Shown piece by piece: positions 1 through 13,645 of a stretch of DNA of 64,000 nt (position 1 is its first letter; every line of letters begins with the position of its first letter). The stretch is from Rosellinia necatrix. Lineage: Eukaryota; Ascomycota; Sordariomycetes; Xylariales; Xylariaceae. A model generated the notes under the pieces. It searched no databases and was not told the DNA's origin. It saw only the letters and a list, made by a program, of their open reading frames with translations. The translations under genes were made by a program, and so were the position numbers. Location: assembly GCA_021209875.1 (NCBI GenBank), contig JAGYVD010000001.1, positions 6,572,001 through 6,636,000 on the forward strand. The letters run 5' to 3'.

Positions 1-3000
1 TTAGTATTAACAGGACTTTTTAAATTTTAAGCTTTAGTGCTTTGTTTAATTATTTGCCTGTTTTTACTACAAGTATTTCTGTCGTATAAATCGCGTTAGT
101 TGTATTTATTATATTAATTACGTCTGTTATAATAGTTGCGTTAGCTATATTAAAAATTTTGTCAAAAAAAAAGCCTGCTAAAAGAATACTGTGGTGTTTT
201 AACGCGTTAATTATTCTAGCGATCGCACTAGCTTTTATTATAATTAGGTCTAAGTTTTAAATTATGTTGTAATTTTAGTACGTGTTAGCAGCAATAGCAG
301 CAATAATAAAAATTATTAATATAAAGTCTGCTAATAAATATATGTTTAATAATTTAAAATTATTAAAAATATATATTTTTTTAAATATAAAAATATTAAA
401 ATTAATAGCTAATAAAATATTTTAAAACGCGTTAAACAGCAGGCTAATATTAGTTATTAATATATTAGTTATATTTACAGTTTTAGCTGCTGTTAAACTT
501 GCAGCTATTATTATAACTTTTAAAGATTTTTTTATATATTTTTAATACCTGATTTTTAATATAGTTATTTTTAAATTATATTTATTTAAATATTTTTAAA
601 AATAGTTTTAGTTTTAAAAATAAATTAGCAACTATTACGTTTAAAAAGTTATAAATTTAATTAAAGCTGCTATATTATTTTTTATAATAGTTTAAATATA
701 AAGTTTTTATTTTTAAATAATAATTTATATTTAGCTAGTGCTAATATTAATATTTTAAGCGTTAAAATAATTTTTATGCTAAAATTATTTCATATATATA
801 TAAGTTTGCTTTAAAAATATTTAAAAAATATTTTAAAGTTTTTAACGTTTATAAAAATAATTATATTTAAATTATAATTAATTAATATTTTAAAAGTATT
901 CAAAAGTTGTTTTTAATAATATTTTAATATTGTTTTTTTTTTATAACTTAAACCGTGTTTATAAATTTTAATAATTATAAAATCTATAATTATTATTATT
1001 TAATATATAAAATTTTAGTATAACTTTTATTTATATTTAATTTAACTACTTTTTATTTTTTAAGTCTAGCTTGTTTATTTTCAAAAATATGTTTAAATTT
1101 GCTTAATAATTGTTTTATTATTATTAAATAAATATAACTTATATTTAAGCTTATAGTAATATTTTTGCTATTTATAGATTTTTAATAATAATTTTAAAAT
1201 ATAAAAATTATTATTTTTACTTCTGCTTTTTAAAGTTATATAACTTATTAAATGTTTTTAAACTAATAATATAATCGATTTATTTTTTGTTTAAAATTTA
1301 TAATTTTTCTGCTACTATATTTTTAACTAGTTTTATTAAAAAAACAATTTTTATATAATTTTTAATATAATATTAAAATAATTATATTTATATAAATATT
1401 AAAACAGTATATTACGCGATATAAACAATATATTATATCGCTTATAAATATGCTTAATTAAAAATAACACGTTTTAAATATATTTAGCTAGACGTTTAAT
1501 ATAACGTGTAATATATTAACCCTAGTTATGCGCTAAATTAAATATCTGTTTATAATATTTATATAATTAGCTATAATCGATTATAATAAACGCTTTATTA
1601 TTGTTTAATTTAAAGCTAAATAAAATATAAAATAATGTTATGTTTAATATTAATAAGTCTAACTTAGCTGCGTTAACACGTTTTTTTTAATAACGATCGT
1701 ATTTATTTCTGCGTTTATTCTGGCCGTTTTTTTTTTTATTACTTTTTTTTTTTTATTCGGGCTTACAGCTTTTTTTTTTGTTTTTATTATACTATTTTTT
1801 TGTTTTTATTTTAATCTACGGTTTTTTAACGCTTATTTTTTTAATTAAACTTTTTGTTGTAGTTTTAATTACTTTTTTTAATTTATAAATATTTATTTTT
1901 TGCTGCTGCTATTAAAAAAAGCTTTGTTTTAATAATTTAAGTTATATATTTAGCTAAAATATTTTTTATATTAAGCGTTAAAAAATATTATTTAATTTTA
2001 AAGTTTATGCTGGTTTATATTATAATTATAACATTATATTAATTTTATTATTAATGTTTAAAGTTTTTATAGCTTAAACATATTTTAATTTTTTTATATA
2101 AACGTAATAAAAGCAGTATTTTATTATACGATATTTTTTAATAATAGTTTAGTTTAAACAAAACGTTTTATTGCTACGCCAGGTTATATATTAAATCAGG
2201 TGGTTATTTTATTTAAAATAGCGTTTAATTTTTATGTTTTAAATTTAAGTTGTTTTTTAATTGTTAGCTTATTATTTTATTATAAAACTACTAGTTTTTT
2301 AATAATATTTAAAATATAATCTGGATTTATTAAATATTTTATTCTATTACTTCTAAATTTTTAAAAATAAATTAATTTTTTTTATAAAACAAAATATATT
2401 AATAAAAATAAGCTTATTTTTATTAGCTATTATTTTTATATCGTTTTTATTTTTTTTATTTAAGTTAAACTAGCTAATATTAGCCCGTTTTATATAATTA
2501 TTATATAATAAAGAAGCAAAACTATTAAACGTTTAATATTTTTTTTTTTAGTTTTTTTGTTTATATTTATAGTTATTTCTGCTACTCCGACCTTTTTAAT
2601 TAAAAAGTTTTTTTAAAGGTTTTTTTCTGCTGCTTTTTTTATTAGCTGCATTTAAGCTATTTAGATTGTTAGAATTATTGTTTAACAGAAGTAGTTTTAA
2701 TAAGTTTTTATTACCTGTTAAATATTGCAGTTTTAAAAGTGTTATAGCAAAAAGTGTTGCAAATATATTATATTTAAACTAATATAAAGTGAAAAATTTT
2801 ATATGCTGCTATACTATTTTAATAAATAAAGCTTTTATTAATAAGTACACGGTTTATGCTTTAAAGCAGACTATTAAAATAATAAGTACTAGTGCTACTA
2901 TTAAAACTTATGCTAGTTTTATTAAAAATACTAGAATAAATAATTTAAATAATAGTTTTAATGCTAATATAGCTGCAGTTAAGTATTAATAATTAAAATA

Positions 3001-4585
3001 TTAAAATTAAACAGGTAGTGCTGCTGTATATTTAATTATATTTAATACAGCTTTAAATAACTAATTAATAGCGCGATAAAATGTTTTAAAAGCTGAAGTT
3101 TTTATATCGGCTAATATTTCTGCATTTTTTAGTTATTATATTAATTAATTAACTGTTTTTGCCGCTTTAATACTTTTAACATGTTTTTTTATTTTAGTTA
3201 TATTGTTTTTTAATTTATTATACCGCTTTTATAAAAAGTTTATAGCTGAAGTAAATAATTTAAAAGCTTGCCTGTTTAGTTTAAATTTTAATTTTTAATT
3301 TTATAATTTAAATTATTACTATTATAATAATTTATTTATATTTTTAATAATATAGTTTTAAAACTATTTTTTTTTTTTAAAAGAATAAAAAACTGTTATA
3401 ATTATTAAACGTTGCTTTTTTAGCTTTAAACTAAGCTATAATTTTAAAGTTTTCGTTAAATTTTTATTAATTTTATATTGTTTTTAAACAGCTTTAAATT
3501 ATAAACCTACGATTTTTTATTGTTGTTTAATTTAAACTTATTATTAAATTTATTTTAAACTATATTTTTTTTTTAATATAAAATGTTAAATATTTATAGT
3601 TTTAGTTTTTAATTTTTATATAAATTAAAAAATACTAGTTTAATAAACTTAAGTTTTATCAGCAAAAATAACGTTTTTTTATATTATTTTTAAAATTAAT
3701 AGCTTAAGTTAAATTATATTAAAGCTAAAGATTTTTTCTGTTTTTATAAGCTTTAAAGTTAAATTTTTAATTATTAAGACTATTTTAAATTTTTTAAGTG
3801 CTAAAAATTCTAAGTTAGTTTTATGCTTTAATATATTAATAATTATTAAATAAGTTAGTAGCAGAATAAATATATATAAGTTGTTTTATAATTAAGCTAA
3901 TAAATATTATTAACTATTTTATAAATCTATATTTATATATATTTCGAAATAAAATTAAATTTTAAAATTAAAAATAAAATAAAAATATAATCAAGTAGTA
4001 TTAAAATTTGCATGTTTATTAAAAAACTTAATATAAGCTTTTAAAAAATAAAACTAATAATAATTACGTTTTAAAATATATAATTATTATTATTTAAATA
4101 TAATATTAATTAAAGTTTAAAAAATAATTAATTATAATACTATAGTTATTAAATATTTAATATTAAAATAATTAAAGTTTAAAAAACAATAAATTATTTT
4201 AATATATTAATAGCTAAATATAGTAGTACGTAAACAACTAATAATTTAAACTGTTTAAAATATAATATAGAGTTAAATTTAGCTGCTGTTAAATTTTTTG
4301 CTTTTTATACTAGCAAAAATAAAATAATCGACAGGCTAACGCAGGATATGTTAAATTAATTAATTAGTTAAATTTATAAGTTAGTAAACATTAGTAGATC
4401 TTGCTAACAACGGCTAAGCTTAAAAGCTAATAGTTCTGTTTTTTTTTAATAAATAGTGCTGCTTAAAATATAAAAAAAAGTTATATCAGAGGTTAGATAT
4501 ACGCAGACGTTAAAAAATTAAACGTATTTTATCTGCTAGCATAAAAAAAATAGACTGAAATATAAAGTCGTATAATTATAAAACT

Positions 4586-4597
4586 TACCGCACTATT
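4586..4597 (-). promoter_or_regulatory. Probable primer-binding site of R copy A
   Basis: Read on the minus strand, the 12 bases directly inside LTR1 are AATAGTGCGGTA. The identical 12 bases follow the 5' LTR of the miniature element at 49683-49694. In R copy C the site is RIPed to aatagtatagta (30886-30897). Position and sharing suggest the minus-strand primer site. I cannot name the tRNA. Confidence 0.55.
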
Positions 4598-4781
4598 TAA
4601 TAAAATTTATTAGAAGTAATATAATTAAGTTTATAAAAGTGTGATATAGATTAAATAAAGGCTTTTGGTCCCGCAGGGACTAGAAGCTTTGTTAGGCTAG
4701 GTTATTTTATTTAAGCTACACAATTTTTATTTAGCTAGTTTTGCTAGCTAGATAAGGAGCCCCCCCTTTCTGACTGTGTTA
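4598..4781 (-). repeat. LTR1 of R copy A (its 5' LTR)
   Basis: 184 bp, reverse-oriented. Read on the minus strand it runs from TAACACAGTCAG to TTTATTA, matching the other LTR1 copies at 30702-30885, 45161-45336, 48297-48482 and 54929-55111. The outer part (about 4660-4781) keeps GC-rich blocks, including the ggtcccgcagggac palindrome and gctagctagataagg. The inner part is AT-converted. Confidence 0.9.
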
Positions 4782-7700
4782 AAAATAAACTTTTTATTTT
4801 CAAAAAACTTTTATTAAATTATTAAATAAAAAATATATATACGCAGGCAGTTTGTTAACAGATATATTAATATTTTTATATATAAGCTTTATAATAATTT
4901 TTATTTTTATTATAATTATAAAACGTTTAATAATATTATAAATTTAAAACTTTAAATTTAAAAATATTATATAAAAAATAAACAAGTTTTTTTTAAAGCT
5001 GTGAAGTTCTTAATATAATAGTTTATAAGCCTGGCTATTAAAAATAAATAAATTATTTTTTATAAAAATTAATTATAAAAAAAATGTTTTAGTTTAATGA
5101 AACAATAAAAATAAATTAATTTTAAAATATTTATTAATTAAGCTAAAATATTTTTAATGCTGCTGTTTTATTTAATAAAATAAAACTTTAAATATATATA
5201 GTAATAATATTTTAATAAATAATAATAAACTTTTACTTTTTATATAATATACAGCTAAATAAATAAAAATTATTTTTAAATAAGCTTAAAATTTATAACA
5301 TATATAAAATAATGAAATAAAAATTAAAAAACTTAAAAAAGTTGTAAAACTAGATTATAAAACTAAAAATAATATAAAACGATTTTATTAATTTATAAAA
5401 AATTATATTAAAGTTTAATAAAAACTAAAAAGCTATATTAAATTATTTTTATAAACTTTTATATTGAAATTAAAAAAGTTTTAATAATAGTATGATAAAT
5501 TATATTATAATTAAACTTAAAATAAAACTGTTTATAAGATTTTTATATAAATTAAACAAATAAATAAATAATTTATTTCATTAAATATAAAATATATATT
5601 TTTCAAAAGTTTTTAAATTTTTTTTATAAATTTATTAACATTTTAATAAATAAATTTTATAATAAAACTATAAAAATAAAGTTAATTGTAACGTTTAATA
5701 TTATAACATAATAAATCCCTTAAAATTAATATAAACTAGTTTATAAATAACTTTATAAAATAAACAATATTAAATTTTATTTTATTAAAAGCCTGTAAAA
5801 ACCTGGTTTTTATTTATTAAATAAACATTTTAAGATAATGATAATATTGATAAACTTAATATAATATTCATAAAAATATAAAAATATTAAAAAAATAAAA
5901 ATTAAACATAAATATTAAATTTTAACAAGTATTTTTAATTAAATTCATTTAATTTAAAACAAACTTTATAAAACTTGTTAAAAAACATGTTTTAATAAAG
6001 CTAAACAAAAAAAATTTAAAAAGAAATTATTTTTATAATGTATAATTAAAATAATTTTAAATATTTTAAAAATTAGGAGATTTTAATATTGTTATAGGCG
6101 GTGCTTATAAAAAAGTATTAGCGCACAGGCTGATATAAGCCAAGTATTATATATTTTTATTTTAAACAATTATTAAATAGCTTATATGTTAATTATTAAA
6201 TTTGGACTAATATAACTAAAACTAACCAGCTTTATGAAACTATGTTTTATAAGATTTATATATATTGTTTATAATTTTATTATTTAATCAAAATAAAGAT
6301 TATTTATTATTTTAATAAATATATTTTTAAGTATAGCTCACTACACACCTCCTAACTTTTTAAAGCTTTTAATAAATTTATAATAAATTAATTCAAAGTT
6401 TTTAAAAACTATGTTTAAACAATTAAATAAGATTTATTTTAATATAAGCTATAAAATATATTAATAATAATTTAATATATTTAAAAATAAAAAATAATGT
6501 TTTATTAGCAAAATTAAATTAAAGTTATATATAAACAGGTTAAAAATAATTTTTAAACAGCTAATATATTAATTTTTAATATTATTTTTATGTTTATTTA
6601 TTAAACTATATTAAGTTTTATTAAATTTAATTATAAAAGTTTAAATATAAATTTTAAGTTAAGTTTAAAATGTTTATAAAAACTATTTTAAATAAGCTGT
6701 ATAAAAAAGTTTATATTATATAAACTATAAATAAATAAAAATTTATAAGTAATAATAAGTTAAAATAATATAGTATTTATAAACAGTTTAAAAATAATAT
6801 ATAAGTTATTATTAAATTATTTTATATTATAAGGAGCTTTAATATAAAAGCTAATTTAAAAATATTTTTATAATATAGTAAAACTATTTATAACGATTTA
6901 AATAAAACTATATTTTATATTTATAAATTATATATATTTTATTAAAAATTAATTAATATTTTTTATATTTTTTTAATTTAAATAGCTATTATAAAAATTA
7001 AATTAAAAAGCTAAATAAATAATATTAAACCTTTTTTTTTTAAAGCTATAAATAATAAATTTAAAAAGTTTTTATAAATATATAATTATTTAATAATTAT
7101 TAAAGCTATGTTAATTAAGCGTTAAAAATAATGAACAAGCAAAAAACTATTAAATTATTATTTTAAAATAATTTTAAAATAAATATAAATATAATATAAT
7201 TTATACAAGTTTAGCAGTAAATTTAAAAAAATATTAAAATATTTAAAATTGTTTTTATAAACTTATTATTTAGTAAAACTTTTAAATAAAACTTAAACTA
7301 TTTAAGCTATAAAAAAAAGCTATAAAAAGCAAAAAACTTCTTATAATATAAAAACTAAGCTATTTTATTAAGTTATATTTTATAAAACTAGCAGGCAAGC
7401 TAAATATTTATATAAATAATATAAAAATAAAATAAAATTAAGCTTAAATAATAAAAAGAATTAAAAATAAATAACTTTTAAAAAAAGTATTTAAAAGTTA
7501 ATATAAACTTAAAAAAATAATAATTATTAAACAGCTTTTAAAAAGCTGGGTTTTATAATTAAAATATTTATAAACAAAATATAATTTTAAAAACTTTAAT
7601 TTATTAACAATATAAATATTATATAATTATTAATAAAAGTATTGCTAAAAATATAAGTTATTATAAATAAAAATAAAAAATAGCTTTTAAACTAGCTGTT

Positions 7701-8420
7701 AAAAAAGCTTTTAAACAGTTTTAAAAGATAAATAAAATAATTTATGTAAACATAAATATAAACAGAAATATAAAATAAATATATATATATATAATAAAAA
7801 GTAATAATATTTATTAATATTAAAAAGATTTAATTAAAATATGAAAAAATAATATATATTGTTCATAAATATTATATAAAAATAAAAAATAAATAATACA
7901 AGAATTATAGAAATAAAATATATAAATTAAATAAAATTATTAAAACAGCTTAAAATATGTTCATAATTAATCCTGTGATTTTTATTAAAAAATAAAAAAT
8001 ATTTAAAACTAAAGAATTTAATTAAAAACAATTTAAAGTTTTTTATAATAATTCTTTTAATACGCTAAGCTTTTAATTTAAAAGTTTTAAATATAACTTG
8101 AAAAAGCTTTTAAACAAATTAAAAAATAAGACGACTTATTTAATAAATATAAAATATAAGCTTTATTTTTAATTAGTTAAAACCAGGTTATAAAATATAT
8201 TTAAATATAAATATATAAAAAATAAAAATTAGTTTTATAAAGCTTTTTATATAATATATTAAAAATAAACTTTTTATTTTTAAAGAAACTTTTATTAAAT
8301 TATTAAATAAAAGTATATATATATAAACAGCTTATTAATAAATATATTAATTATTTTTATATATAAGCTTGCAAATAATTTTGTTTTTCTTATAATTATA
8401 AAATATTTAATAATATTATA
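4782..8420. mobile_element. Element F: RIPed relic with about 160-bp terminal direct repeats
   Basis: 4782-4940 and 8261-8420 are direct repeats: both start aaaataaactttttatttt and end taatattata, with scattered transitions between. They look like the two LTRs of one element. The true beginning of the left LTR is not seen, because R copy A ends exactly where the match starts, so R appears to have landed in it. The interior is A-rich on the plus strand with no open frame. Its first part (4941-6050) recurs at 12497-13645. The total is too short for a full autonomous element, so F is internally deleted or non-autonomous. No domain was recognised. Confidence 0.6.
6071..6357. mobile_element. Possible MITE inside element F
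   Basis: A 287-bp block has inverted ends: left aattaggagattt, right acacctcctaact, whose reverse complement is agttaggaggtgt. The arms differ only by changes RIP could make plus one base. It is flanked by a possible 7-bp duplication TTTTAAA (6064-6070 and 6358-6364), but that word is common here. The block includes less mutated sequence (ggcggtgc, gcgcacaggctg) and seems absent from the related repeat at 12497-13645, although that copy diverges at the same place. No coding sequence. Confidence 0.4.
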
Positions 8421-10725
8421 AAAAAAACATTATTTTTTTTTAATTTAAAAACGTTTAAAATATTTTTAAAAGCTAAATTATTTATTAAATTAAATATTAA
8501 ATTAATCTTTTATAAAATTAAAATATAAAAAATACATAAAAATAGTTTTTTAATTAAGTTTAAATTGTTTAAATAGCTCATAACATGTTTTAGTTTATAT
8601 AAAATTTTTATAATATTTTAGTATTATATTAATAAGATATTTTAAAAATTTTAAATTGCTTTTATATTATATATATTAATAATCTATTTATATTTTTTCA
8701 AGCTTTTAAGCAGACTTTTATTATAAAATTAAACAAGTTGTAAGCTGTTTTATAAACGCTTGCTTTTATTTAAACATTAATAAAAGCAAAATTAAAATTT
8801 TATAATAAAATATATAAAATTTATTATAAAACAAATAAAAAATTAGTATTAATTTTAAAAATTACACATAATTTATAAATAAAAAGCTTTTATTATATTT
8901 AAAAATATATAAAGTTCAAAGCTTTATAAACTTTTATAAAAACTTTATAAATAACTATTAAAAAAACAGCTTTATTAATATTGCTAATAAAAAAAGTTTT
9001 TTAAATAAAAACTTATAAAATGTAATTTTAAAATATTTAAAAATATTTTTATAAATAAACTTATATTAGATTATTTTAATTTTAATAAAAAACTTTTATA
9101 AAAACAGACTATTTAAAATAGTTTTATTAAAAATGCTTAAGCTTATTAAAATAAAACAAAAATTATAACTTATTATATATTATTTATACTGTTTTATAAT
9201 TATAAAATTAATTATAAAATTTATAATAAAAACTTTTATAATTATAAGCGGTTAATAAATTTAATATATTAAACTTAAAAATATACACACGTTTTTTATT
9301 ATAATATTTAATCATAAAACTTAATTTATTTTATAACTATTAAAAATTAATTTAAACATAGGTTTATTAAACTAAAAAGTTTATTAAATATAAATTTAAA
9401 CTAAAGTTTTACAAAAACGTTTAAACAGTTAAATAAACATATTATTAAAACGTAATTAAAACTTTTTAAAAAAGCTTAAAATAAAAATATATATAATAAA
9501 ATAAATAGCTTTTAAAAATAAATAGCTGTTTATTAAGCTTTTTCAAGCCGATTATAAATGATTTAAATAAATAAATTAAAAATATATGAATTTTTTTTAA
9601 AAAAAACTTTAATTATAAAAATCTAACTAAGATTTAAAACTCTGTTTTTAAAAAAACTTAAGGTATAGATATATTATTTATATTATATAAAAAACGCTCG
9701 CGTTTTTTTTTAAATCAAATTTTAAAATATTAATTATTAAATATAACCTGGAGTTATATAACAGGTTAAAATTTTATAACTAGCTTTAAAGTTTTAATTA
9801 AAAACTTTTTAAATAAAAATAATATAAAATATTTACGATTTATATTTAATAAAATATCCTTGTTAAAAAAAACTATGATAATAATATTTAAAAACTTTTT
9901 TAGCTTATGTTTTTAAAAATATAAAATATTTTAAACATTATAATAATATTTACAGCAGAAAAATAATATAAAAAACTAAAAATAAAGCTTGTTATATTTA
10001 TTGTCAGTTTTAAATAATATTAAAATAAACTTTTAATAAATTTTATAATAAACTTGTTAATAAAAAATAAAGCAACTTTATTAATTTAATAAGAATTATT
10101 AATAAACTTAAGAAAACTATAATGTTAAAAATAATGGTTTTAATAAATATAAAAGCTTATATTAAATAGTTTATATAATATTATTAACATTATTATAACT
10201 TTTTATAGCTATAATTAATAATAAAAATATAAATTAAACTAGTTGTTTTTAATATAAAATATGTTTATTAATAAATATTAAATAACGTTTATTTATTACT
10301 TATTATATAAAAATAAATAAAGCTATAAAACAAAAAACAAAAAATATTAATATATTTATAAATATATATTATAAATATTATATAATTATTATATGAATAA
10401 TTAAACGTTTAATATAATTAGTTTATAATTTATAAACTTTAGTTAAAATATATATATAAAAACTAAAAATAATATAAAATTTATTTATATAGTTATAGCT
10501 ATAATATAATAAAACTAAAAAAAAACTATTAATAAATAATATATGCTAACTAAGAAGTTCAAAACTAAAAATTTTGTTTAATTATTTTTTAAAAACATAT
10601 AAACGCTGCAGCTATTTTAAAAATTAATATAGCTATATATTAAATATTATATTATTAAAATAATAAGTTTTTATACAATAAAATTAAATATTTTAAAAAA
10701 TATTAATAACTGTTTTTATATGAAG
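8421..10725. other. AT-rich relic without recognisable gene
   Basis: A-rich on the plus strand, with no open frame, no GC island and no convincing terminal repeats. It resembles the interior of a RIPed retroelement. I see no assignable feature. Confidence 0.6.
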
Positions 10726-10730
10726 CTTAT

Positions 10731-10938
10731 TGATAGAGTCCCCGAAGGGGCCCGTATCAATCGAGCCAACGGCTCGTGTATTATTAGATTAGATTAGATA
10801 GGTTGCACAGGCTACGGCTGGCAACAGGTGGCCCACGGCCACCCCTGCAGGGGTTAATTCTAGACTTACTAGAATTCCCCACCTAGCAGAGGAATTAATA
10901 GAAGCATCTTTCTTTCTACCCTCATACCAATCTTTTCA
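10731..10938 (+). repeat. Solo LTR, 208 bp, with intact 5-bp target duplication
   Basis: It starts TGATAGAGTCCCC and ends ATCTTTTCA. It is flanked by CTTAT on both sides (10726-10730 and 10939-10943), and TG...CA ends are canonical. GC is near normal in a very AT-rich setting, so it shows little RIP. It holds palindromes ccccgaagggg (10740-10750), GGTGGCC-cac-GGCCACC (10827-10843) and cccctgcagggg (10842-10853). No internal region is attached, so the element was lost by LTR-LTR recombination. The strand is arbitrary. Confidence 0.85.
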
Positions 10939-10943
10939 CTTAT

Positions 10944-11925
10944 ATATTATATTAGAATAAATCTTTAGTTTTTTAAAACGCTAAATAATAACTAGCTTTT
11001 TTTTTATATAAATAAAAAAAGTTTAAAAAAACAGAGAACAAAAAAAAAATATAAAAAGTTTATACACTAGTTATAAAATAAAAAAATAAATTGAACTTAT
11101 TAGAAAACTTTTAAAAATTTAAACAATAAACTGTTTTAAAAAAATATAAAAATATATAAAATAATAATAAAGTTAATATAAAAATAAAAAAACATAACTT
11201 AAAAATAAAACATAAAAAAATAATAAATAAAATAAATAAATGAAATAAAATATTATATTTTTAATAATAAATAAAATTAGCTTATAAATATATTATCAAC
11301 AATTTAAAAACTATAAAAGAACTATTAAATAAAACCAGTTAATTTTTATATTTTTTATATAAGTTTTAAATAAAATATTATTAAATATTATATAAATAAT
11401 ACCTAAGCTATTTTATTTGTTTTAATTTTTTATTATTAAGCTTTAATGTTTTTAACTTTTATTTCTAATTAATATAAAAACAGCAAATATATTTAATAAA
11501 AAAAACGCCGCCATAGCTATTAAAGTTTTATTAATAACAGCTATAGCTACGCTGCTTGTTATATTATTTTAAAACTTAATTAATTTTCATTTATTTTTTA
11601 AGCTGTTTATAATTAATATTGAAATAAAATTTACGTTTTTAAAGCGGTTTATATAAATTTAAAAAAAAAAATTTATAAAAAAAATAACAGCTTCTAAAAA
11701 GTTTATAAATAGTTTTATAAATTATAATAAAATATATAAATTATTGTTTGTTTTGAAAATATTTTTATTATTTTTTAACTAAATATAAATCATATATAAA
11801 AAAAATATAAACAGCAGGCAAAATATTTATATAATAAGCTTTAGTTTTTTTATTATTTACAAAACTATTTAATATAGCTTTAAATAATAATAATAATTTG
11901 TCTTATATAAAATATAAATTAAATA
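10944..11925. other. AT-rich relic without recognisable gene
   Basis: A-rich RIPed sequence. The only less-mutated words are short (aaaacgccgccatagc near 11500). No element ends were found. Confidence 0.55.
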
Positions 11926-12171
11926 TAGTTACGGATGACTGGTTTTTCTTGTAGCGTGCATGGCATGCGTGGGACATTTGTACACCTGTTGTTAACTAGT
12001 GCGCATAGACCTGCTGTAACGCATAGACTGGACCTACCCCACACTTGCATTTAGCCAGAATTTTAGTAGGCTAATTTCTTTTATTTATTTTTTTTTTTTT
12101 TATCAGTAGATTTTTATATAATATATTATTTATTATTAAAGTTTTAATTTTTATTTGTAATTAATGCAATA
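11926..12171 (+). repeat. LTR2 copy 1
   Basis: About 246 bp, matching 27282-27529, 47363-47611 and 55730-55976 from tagttacgga to tgcaa(c/t)a. It is more RIPed than the others in its 3' half. It may be the 5' LTR of element H, whose 3' LTR would be 47363-47611, but outer flanks (aaata on the left, gcagg on the far right) do not match, so this pairing is not proven. Confidence 0.75.
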
Positions 12172-12496
12172 ATTTATAAATTATTTAATTTATTTTTAAA
12201 GCATTAGAACTGTTTTTTAAATATTTTTTATTAATTAATTTTAAAATAGCGTTTATTATAAAAGTTAAAAGTAGTTAAACACAAGCTAAAATTTTAATAT
12301 ATTAAAAACGATTTTGTTTTATATAACGTTTAAATTATTTAATTATTTTGTTAATAAAACTTTTATAATATAAATAAAACTAAATTTATTTAATTTAGCT
12401 TTAAAAACCTGTTATAATATAATTTGTTATAAAAACTAAAAATAAAACAAATGTTAGTGTTTAAAAACTGCTAGTAAAACTAGGGTTAAAATTTTA

Positions 12497-13645
12497 TTTA
12501 TAAATTTAAAACTTTAAATTTAAAAAAATGTTATATAAAAAAATAAGCAAGTTTTTTTTTAAAGCTGTTAATTTATTAATATAATAGTTTATAAGCTTAA
12601 TTATTAAAAATAAACAAACTGTTTTTTTATAAAAATTAATTATAAAAAAAATGTTTTAGTTTAATTAAATAATAAAAACTAATTAATTTTAAAATATTTA
12701 TTAATTTAGTTTAAATATTTTTATTACTACTGTTTTATTTAATAAAATAAAACTTGAAATATATATGCTAATAATATTTTAATAAATAATAAAAACTATT
12801 ACTTTTTATATAATATATTATAAAATGAATAAAAATTGTTTTTAAATAAACTAAAAATTTAAAGCATATATAATTTAATTAAACAAAAATTAAAAAAAAT
12901 ATAAAAAAACTTAATAATTAAATTATAAAACTAAAATAATATAAAACTATTTTATTAATTTATAAAAAATTATATTAAAGCTTAATAAAAATTAAATAAG
13001 TTATATTAAGTTAGTTTTAAAAAAATTTTATGTTTAAACTAAAAAAGTTTTAATAACGCTGGTATAAATTATATTATAATTAAACTTAAAATAATAATTC
13101 AAAATTAAAATTATTTACAAAATCTTTTCTATAAATTAAACTAATAAAAATCCGCTGATTTAATTAAATATAAAATATATGTTTTTAAAAGTTTTAAAAA
13201 AAACTTAATAAATTTATTAAAATTTTTATAAATAAATTTTATAATAAAACTATAAAAACAAAGTTAATTTTAAAGTTTAATATTATAATATGATAAATTG
13301 TTTAAAAGTTAATACGGCTTAGTTTATAAATAATTTTATAAAAATAAATAATTTTAAATCTTATTTTATTAAAAAGCTTAAAAAACTTAATTTTTATTTA
13401 TTAAATAAATATTTTAATATAATTATAATATTTAAAAATTTAATATAATATTTATATAATATTTATAAAAACGTAAACAATTTAAAAAAATAAAAGCTGA
13501 TTATGAAATATTAAATTTTAATAAGTATTTTTATTTAAATTTATTTAATTTAAAACAGATTTTATAAAACTTGTTAAAAAATATGGTTTAATAAAGCTAA
13601 ATAAAAAAAGTTTAAAAATAAGTTGTTTTTATAACTTACAATTAA
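12497..13645 (+). repeat. Second copy of the F internal repeat
   Basis: Directly repeats 4941-6050. Shared landmarks are aaatttaaaactttaaattt at the start, the gtttttttttaaagctgtta block, and ttaaaaaatatggtttaataaagc near the end. The copies differ by many transitions and small indels. This copy lacks the adjacent F LTR and diverges after about 13645. No protein recognised. Confidence 0.7.

Larger units (their letters stand above)
1..4781 (-). mobile_element. R element copy A: RIPed Ty1/copia-like LTR retrotransposon, cut by the window's left edge
   Basis: This stretch matches R copy B (about 51.6-55.73 kb, same orientation) and, reverse-complemented, R copy C (30.9-32.3 plus 39.1-42.0 kb). 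Examples are the block near 2880-2950 (tgctagttttattaaaaa), the block at 1700-1850 with attctggccgt, and the block at 3840-3950. The right end is a complete LTR1 (4598-4781), so the element continues left beyond the window. By comparison with copy C the sense strand is minus, and only the 5' LTR and the gag/early-pol side are present here. All reading frames are destroyed by C:G to T:A change; short Leu/Ile/Phe-rich open stretches (for instance 2789-2989) are by-products of the AT bias. It was probably inserted into the 5' LTR of element F. Confidence 0.85.

Noticed and set aside
2789..2989. 66-codon open frame in R copy A
   Set aside because: It lies in RIPed element sequence on the antisense side, and the matching segments in copies B and C are not conserved as protein. 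AT bias creates such frames.
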